A stretch of 8,246 nt of DNA from Methanobacteriota archaeon (GTDB lineage: Archaea > Thermoplasmatota > Poseidoniia > Poseidoniales > Poseidoniaceae), in contig JABJFP010000219.1 of the NCBI GenBank assembly GCA_018662715.1, positions 1 to 8,246 on the forward strand, written 5' to 3'. Positions 6,025 to 8,246 of this stretch are shown here, one piece after another. Position numbers and translations under genes: made by a program. The notes below the pieces were generated by a model. The model saw nothing but the letters and a program-made list of their open reading frames with translations, was not told the origin of the DNA and searched no databases. How positions within the stretch are numbered: the first letter of the stretch is position 1; every line of letters begins with the position of its first letter.

Positions 6025-6642
6025 ATGCGACGGTTCGCCATCATTGGGCACCGTGCAATGTCCAAGGGTAAGTTGCCTCTGAATGATCTAGCAGGAGGCG
6101 CAGGACGGATGGACGTCCTCGTCAGGGCGCTCATGGCTGCATTACTGACCAGTCATGGCTTGCGAAAGGATACTGAAATTATTCTCCATCTTGGCGGAGG
6201 CCCTGGACCTCCAAGGCGAATCCGGTTCGATGGCAGTGAACTCGTCGGCGTCCACGCAGAAGAACGTTCTATAGCGGGTCAAATTGGTAAAGTCATTGCC
6301 ACTCCGCTCCCACCGATTGGACACTGGCAGCCCATCACACGAGGAATTGAACACAGCGGAGGAAACCTAAACACAACCCTGAGTCAATGGGGTGAACTTC
6401 CGGTTGTTGCCCTTGATGCAGACGCTCCTCGTCTTTGGAGTCCGGAAGCATCCTTGCCTGAACAGAGCGAGCATGCTGAAGTTGACATCGGTTTTGTTCT
6501 CAGTGACGACCAGCCGCTTGACGAAGAGGTCCTTGATGGAGTGATGAAGCGTTCTCTTGGAGAACTGTGGCTTCAAGGGCATATGGCTATTGGAGTAGTT
6601 CATTTCCTTCTTGACGAAGGTGTTGCCCTCAATTTGGACTGA
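6025..6642 (+). CDS. trmY: tRNA (pseudouridine(54)-N1)-methyltransferase TrmY
   Basis: TrmY is a SPOUT-fold, SAM-dependent enzyme. It methylates N1 of pseudouridine 54 in the T-loop of archaeal tRNAs, after Pus10 makes the pseudouridine. The 205 residues match in length and order: MRRFAIIGHRA (1-11), LNDLAGGAGRMDVLVRA (19-35), SHGLRKD (43-49), GPPRRIRFDGSEL (61-73), EERSIAG (79-85), FVLSDDQPLDEEV (157-169), and a C-terminal VVHFLLDE (191-198). The N-terminal half is well conserved. The C-terminal half has changes: the usual GDH loop reads SDD (160-162), and the usual His-Cys-Ile reads MAI (187-189). It begins 2 bases after the coaBC stop, with its leader inside coaBC, so the two are probably co-transcribed. 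Its 3' end overlaps the surE 3' end by 14 bases. Confidence 0.88.
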   Translation: MRRFAIIGHRAMSKGKLPLNDLAGGAGRMDVLVRALMAALLTSHGLRKDTEIILHLGGGPGPPRRIRFDGSELVGVHAEERSIAGQIGKVIATPLPPIGHWQPITRGIEHSGGNLNTTLSQWGELPVVALDADAPRLWSPEASLPEQSEHAEVDIGFVLSDDQPLDEEVLDGVMKRSLGELWLQGHMAIGVVHFLLDEGVALNLD

Positions 6643-7615
6643 GCCAATGTGGCCAACCATCTGCAGAATTCATCAATACACTTGCAAGCAGGTCTTCATC
6701 CATAGCAAAGGGATGGCTTTGGGGCCAAACTGCAAGGCATGAAAGACTGGCTTTGTCTTCTTCCACTGCATCACAATCACCGTACAGAACTTCACTGTGG
6801 TCAACGGATGATGCGCCGATGGTGAAGGTCGCAACTTCGTCTTTTCCTGCACCCTCAAAACGTACGGCATTACGATACCATCGGACACCCAATCGGGTGC
6901 AGGCCCATGTACCATCCCAGGTTGGTGGAACATTCAGATTGAGCATCAGGTCACCGTTCTTAAACGCTGTAAGTAGAGCCTTATTGGGATCTTGAGCCCA
7001 AGGTTCATCATTTCCCGTAGTGGGCCACGAAGTGAAGTAATTCGTGTCCATTGCATCGTGAGGACGTCCTGCATTTGCTGCAACTCGAGGGAGAACTTCC
7101 ATGGCACGCTCGACCAATATGACGGTCGCTTCAATAGAACGAGCCATACCCTCTGGGTCAAATGATGTGAATGAAGATGCGATAGCGGGCATTCCATAGA
7201 GGCCAGCTTCTCTAGCAGCGCCCATCGTTCCGCTGTGATAGGAGTCTTGGGATAGGTTTGGACCAAGGTTTACACCAGATACGACGAGTTGCGGTTTGAG
7301 AGAAGGGACCAAATGTTCCAATCCACCATCCATAGCAACGATGACAGTGTCGCAAGGAGTTCCATCAAGTTCAAACAAATGGACTGGAGCGTCTTCTGGA
7401 TTAAGGTTCCATGCTTGAACGAGGTCGGAGCGTTCACGAAGCCCCATGGGCTTCATGAGATTGATGCGCATTCCTGCTGCTGAGTGATTCTCACTCGGGG
7501 CGAGAACTACGATATTGTGGCCCTCGCGATGCAGGGCTTGTACCAAAAGTCGGAAACCTTCGGCCTCAATGCCGTCGTCATTAGTAAGCAACAACCATCC
7601 TCTATCGTTCGACAT
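6629..7615 (-). CDS. surE: SurE family 5'/3'-nucleotidase, enlarged
   Basis: SurE is a metal-dependent phosphatase that removes phosphate from nucleoside monophosphates in the cytosol. Metal and active-site signatures are LLTNDDGIEAEG (9-20; D13, D14), APSENHSAAG (39-48; S45), LDGTPCD (83-89), VVSGVNLGPN (111-120; N116), HSGTMGAAREA (127-137) and LMLNLNVP (223-230). At 328 residues it is longer than the usual 250 or so. Extra sequence lies at about 61-80 and, mostly, at about 176-221 before the LNLNVP strand. The start is supported by AGGTG upstream and by the position of the TNDDG strand. It follows the EamA transporter gene by 9 bases. Its 3' end overlaps trmY on the opposite strand, with no visible terminator. 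Substrate preference cannot be read from sequence. Confidence 0.94.
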   Translation of the reverse strand: MSNDRGWLLLTNDDGIEAEGFRLLVQALHREGHNIVVLAPSENHSAAGMRINLMKPMGLRERSDLVQAWNLNPEDAPVHLFELDGTPCDTVIVAMDGGLEHLVPSLKPQLVVSGVNLGPNLSQDSYHSGTMGAAREAGLYGMPAIASSFTSFDPEGMARSIEATVILVERAMEVLPRVAANAGRPHDAMDTNYFTSWPTTGNDEPWAQDPNKALLTAFKNGDLMLNLNVPPTWDGTWACTRLGVRWYRNAVRFEGAGKDEVATFTIGASSVDHSEVLYGDCDAVEEDKASLSCLAVWPQSHPFAMDEDLLASVLMNSADGWPHWLSPN

Positions 7616-7620
7616 CGTTC

Positions 7621-7625
7621 CACCT
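7621..7625 (-). promoter_or_regulatory. Ribosome binding site (AGGTG) for surE
   Basis: On the minus strand AGGTG matches the 3' part of GGAGGTGA. It overlaps the stop codon region of the upstream transporter gene and sits in the same register to ATG 7615 as the other leaders in this window. Confidence 0.55.
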
Positions 7626-8246
7626 TAACCCAAAGCCGCAGCATTAGTGCTTTGATTGTTCGCTTTTTCAAGAGCAACACGTTCCGAGGTGTAAACCACT
7701 AAGATAAGGCCGGACATGAGAATCAATCCTCCGATCCATGTCCAAGTTCCAGGAATTCCTGTATCAAAGAAGAACCATCCAATGAGGGAACCCAAAACGG
7801 GTTCAAAGGTCACTGCGGTAGAAACAACAAGTGGAGAAATGTAGCGAAGACATGTGTTCAACCCTGTGTGACCAAGGAGACCTGCTATCAATGCAAGAAG
7901 GAAGAACCAAATGAAATATTCGGAGGCCACCCACCCTGCTGCTCCAAATTCATTAATACCTGATTCAAATATGTAAGAAAACGGCAAAAGTACAATCGCA
8001 CCGATTAGGGTCACAGGGAAGGCATAAAGGAAAATTGGCATCCATGTTCGCAAAATCCTACCGACGACAATGTAACCAACCACGAATACTGCTCCGAGGA
8101 ATGCAAGACTGTCCCCGAATACTGTAACCGTTTGGTCTCCTTGAGATGCTCCGTTATCGAGGAGGGTTATTCCAGCCCCAATAAAGCAAATGAAGGCCCC
8201 ATACATCTCTGTATGATGTGGATACCTCACACTTGGAAGGAACCTA
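7625..8246 (-). CDS. EamA/DMT-superfamily transporter, C-terminal part (5' end outside window)
   Basis: This is a drug/metabolite transporter superfamily permease that probably exports or imports a small metabolite; the substrate is unknown. The frame stays open to the window edge, and the GTG at 8230 is an internal codon, so about 206 residues are visible. Six membrane helices can be seen: the end of the first EamA repeat (GAFICFIGAGITLLD) and five of the second. The second repeat begins GDSLAFLGAVFVVGY and includes the typical RYISPLVVSTAVTFEPVLGSLIGWFFF and WTWIGGLILMSGLILVVY. The conserved acidic residue usually found just after that long helix (as in FGE) is here FDTGIP. A polar tail of about 20 residues ends the protein. 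surE starts 9 bases downstream, so the two probably form an operon. Confidence 0.9.
   Translation of the reverse strand, partial: RFLPSVRYPHHTEMYGAFICFIGAGITLLDNGASQGDQTVTVFGDSLAFLGAVFVVGYIVVGRILRTWMPIFLYAFPVTLIGAIVLLPFSYIFESGINEFGAAGWVASEYFIWFFLLALIAGLLGHTGLNTCLRYISPLVVSTAVTFEPVLGSLIGWFFFDTGIPGTWTWIGGLILMSGLILVVYTSERVALEKANNQSTNAAALG

Noticed and set aside
7625..8230. GTG at 8230 as the start of the transporter
   Set aside because: The frame stays open to the edge and the visible protein starts in the middle of an EamA repeat, so the 5' end lies outside.

Overview
The window reads as a dense archaeal chromosome segment. It holds SRP54, an archaeal/eukaryotic-type prolyl-tRNA synthetase with the terminal tyrosine extension, and the largely archaeal tRNA methyltransferase TrmY. 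Leaders match GGAGGTGA, and start codons are ATG or TTG. The mid-range base composition, very short intergenic gaps, and the run of small membrane proteins with acidic N-termini or zinc clusters suggest an uncultured planktonic euryarchaeon such as Marine Group II/Poseidoniales. That placement is inference. I see no mobile element, CRISPR array, tRNA or rRNA gene.

Layout: (1) 1-586 (+) is the C-terminal M domain of SRP54, cut by the window edge. (2) 616-4723 (-) is a run of five genes. In transcription order they are a four-helix membrane protein with a C-terminal zinc ribbon, a two-helix membrane protein with an acidic N-terminus, a small CBU_0592-like membrane protein, proS, and a DUF805 membrane protein with an eight-ligand zinc module that overlaps proS by 4 bases. 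(3) 4724-4819 is the short divergent promoter region, with an 8-base inverted repeat. (4) 4820-6642 (+) is coaBC followed closely by trmY. (5) 6629-8246 (-) is an EamA-family transporter (5' end outside the window) followed by surE, whose 3' end overlaps trmY by 14 bases.

The recognisable genes serve protein targeting (SRP54), translation (ProRS, TrmY), coenzyme A synthesis (CoaBC) and nucleotide housekeeping (SurE). The unassigned genes are all membrane proteins, two of them with zinc-binding cysteine clusters, and they flank proS on the same strand.

No clear novel multi-gene defence or mobile system is visible. The most notable signals are in familiar enzymes. The CoaC half of CoaBC seems to lack its catalytic His, its substrate Asn and its Cys flap, while the CoaB half looks mostly intact. 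ProRS has lost three of the four zinc-domain cysteines but keeps the C-terminal Tyr. TrmY has substitutions in its normally conserved C-terminal SAM/knot region. SurE carries an internal insertion. These readings rest on recalled family motifs, not on computed alignments.
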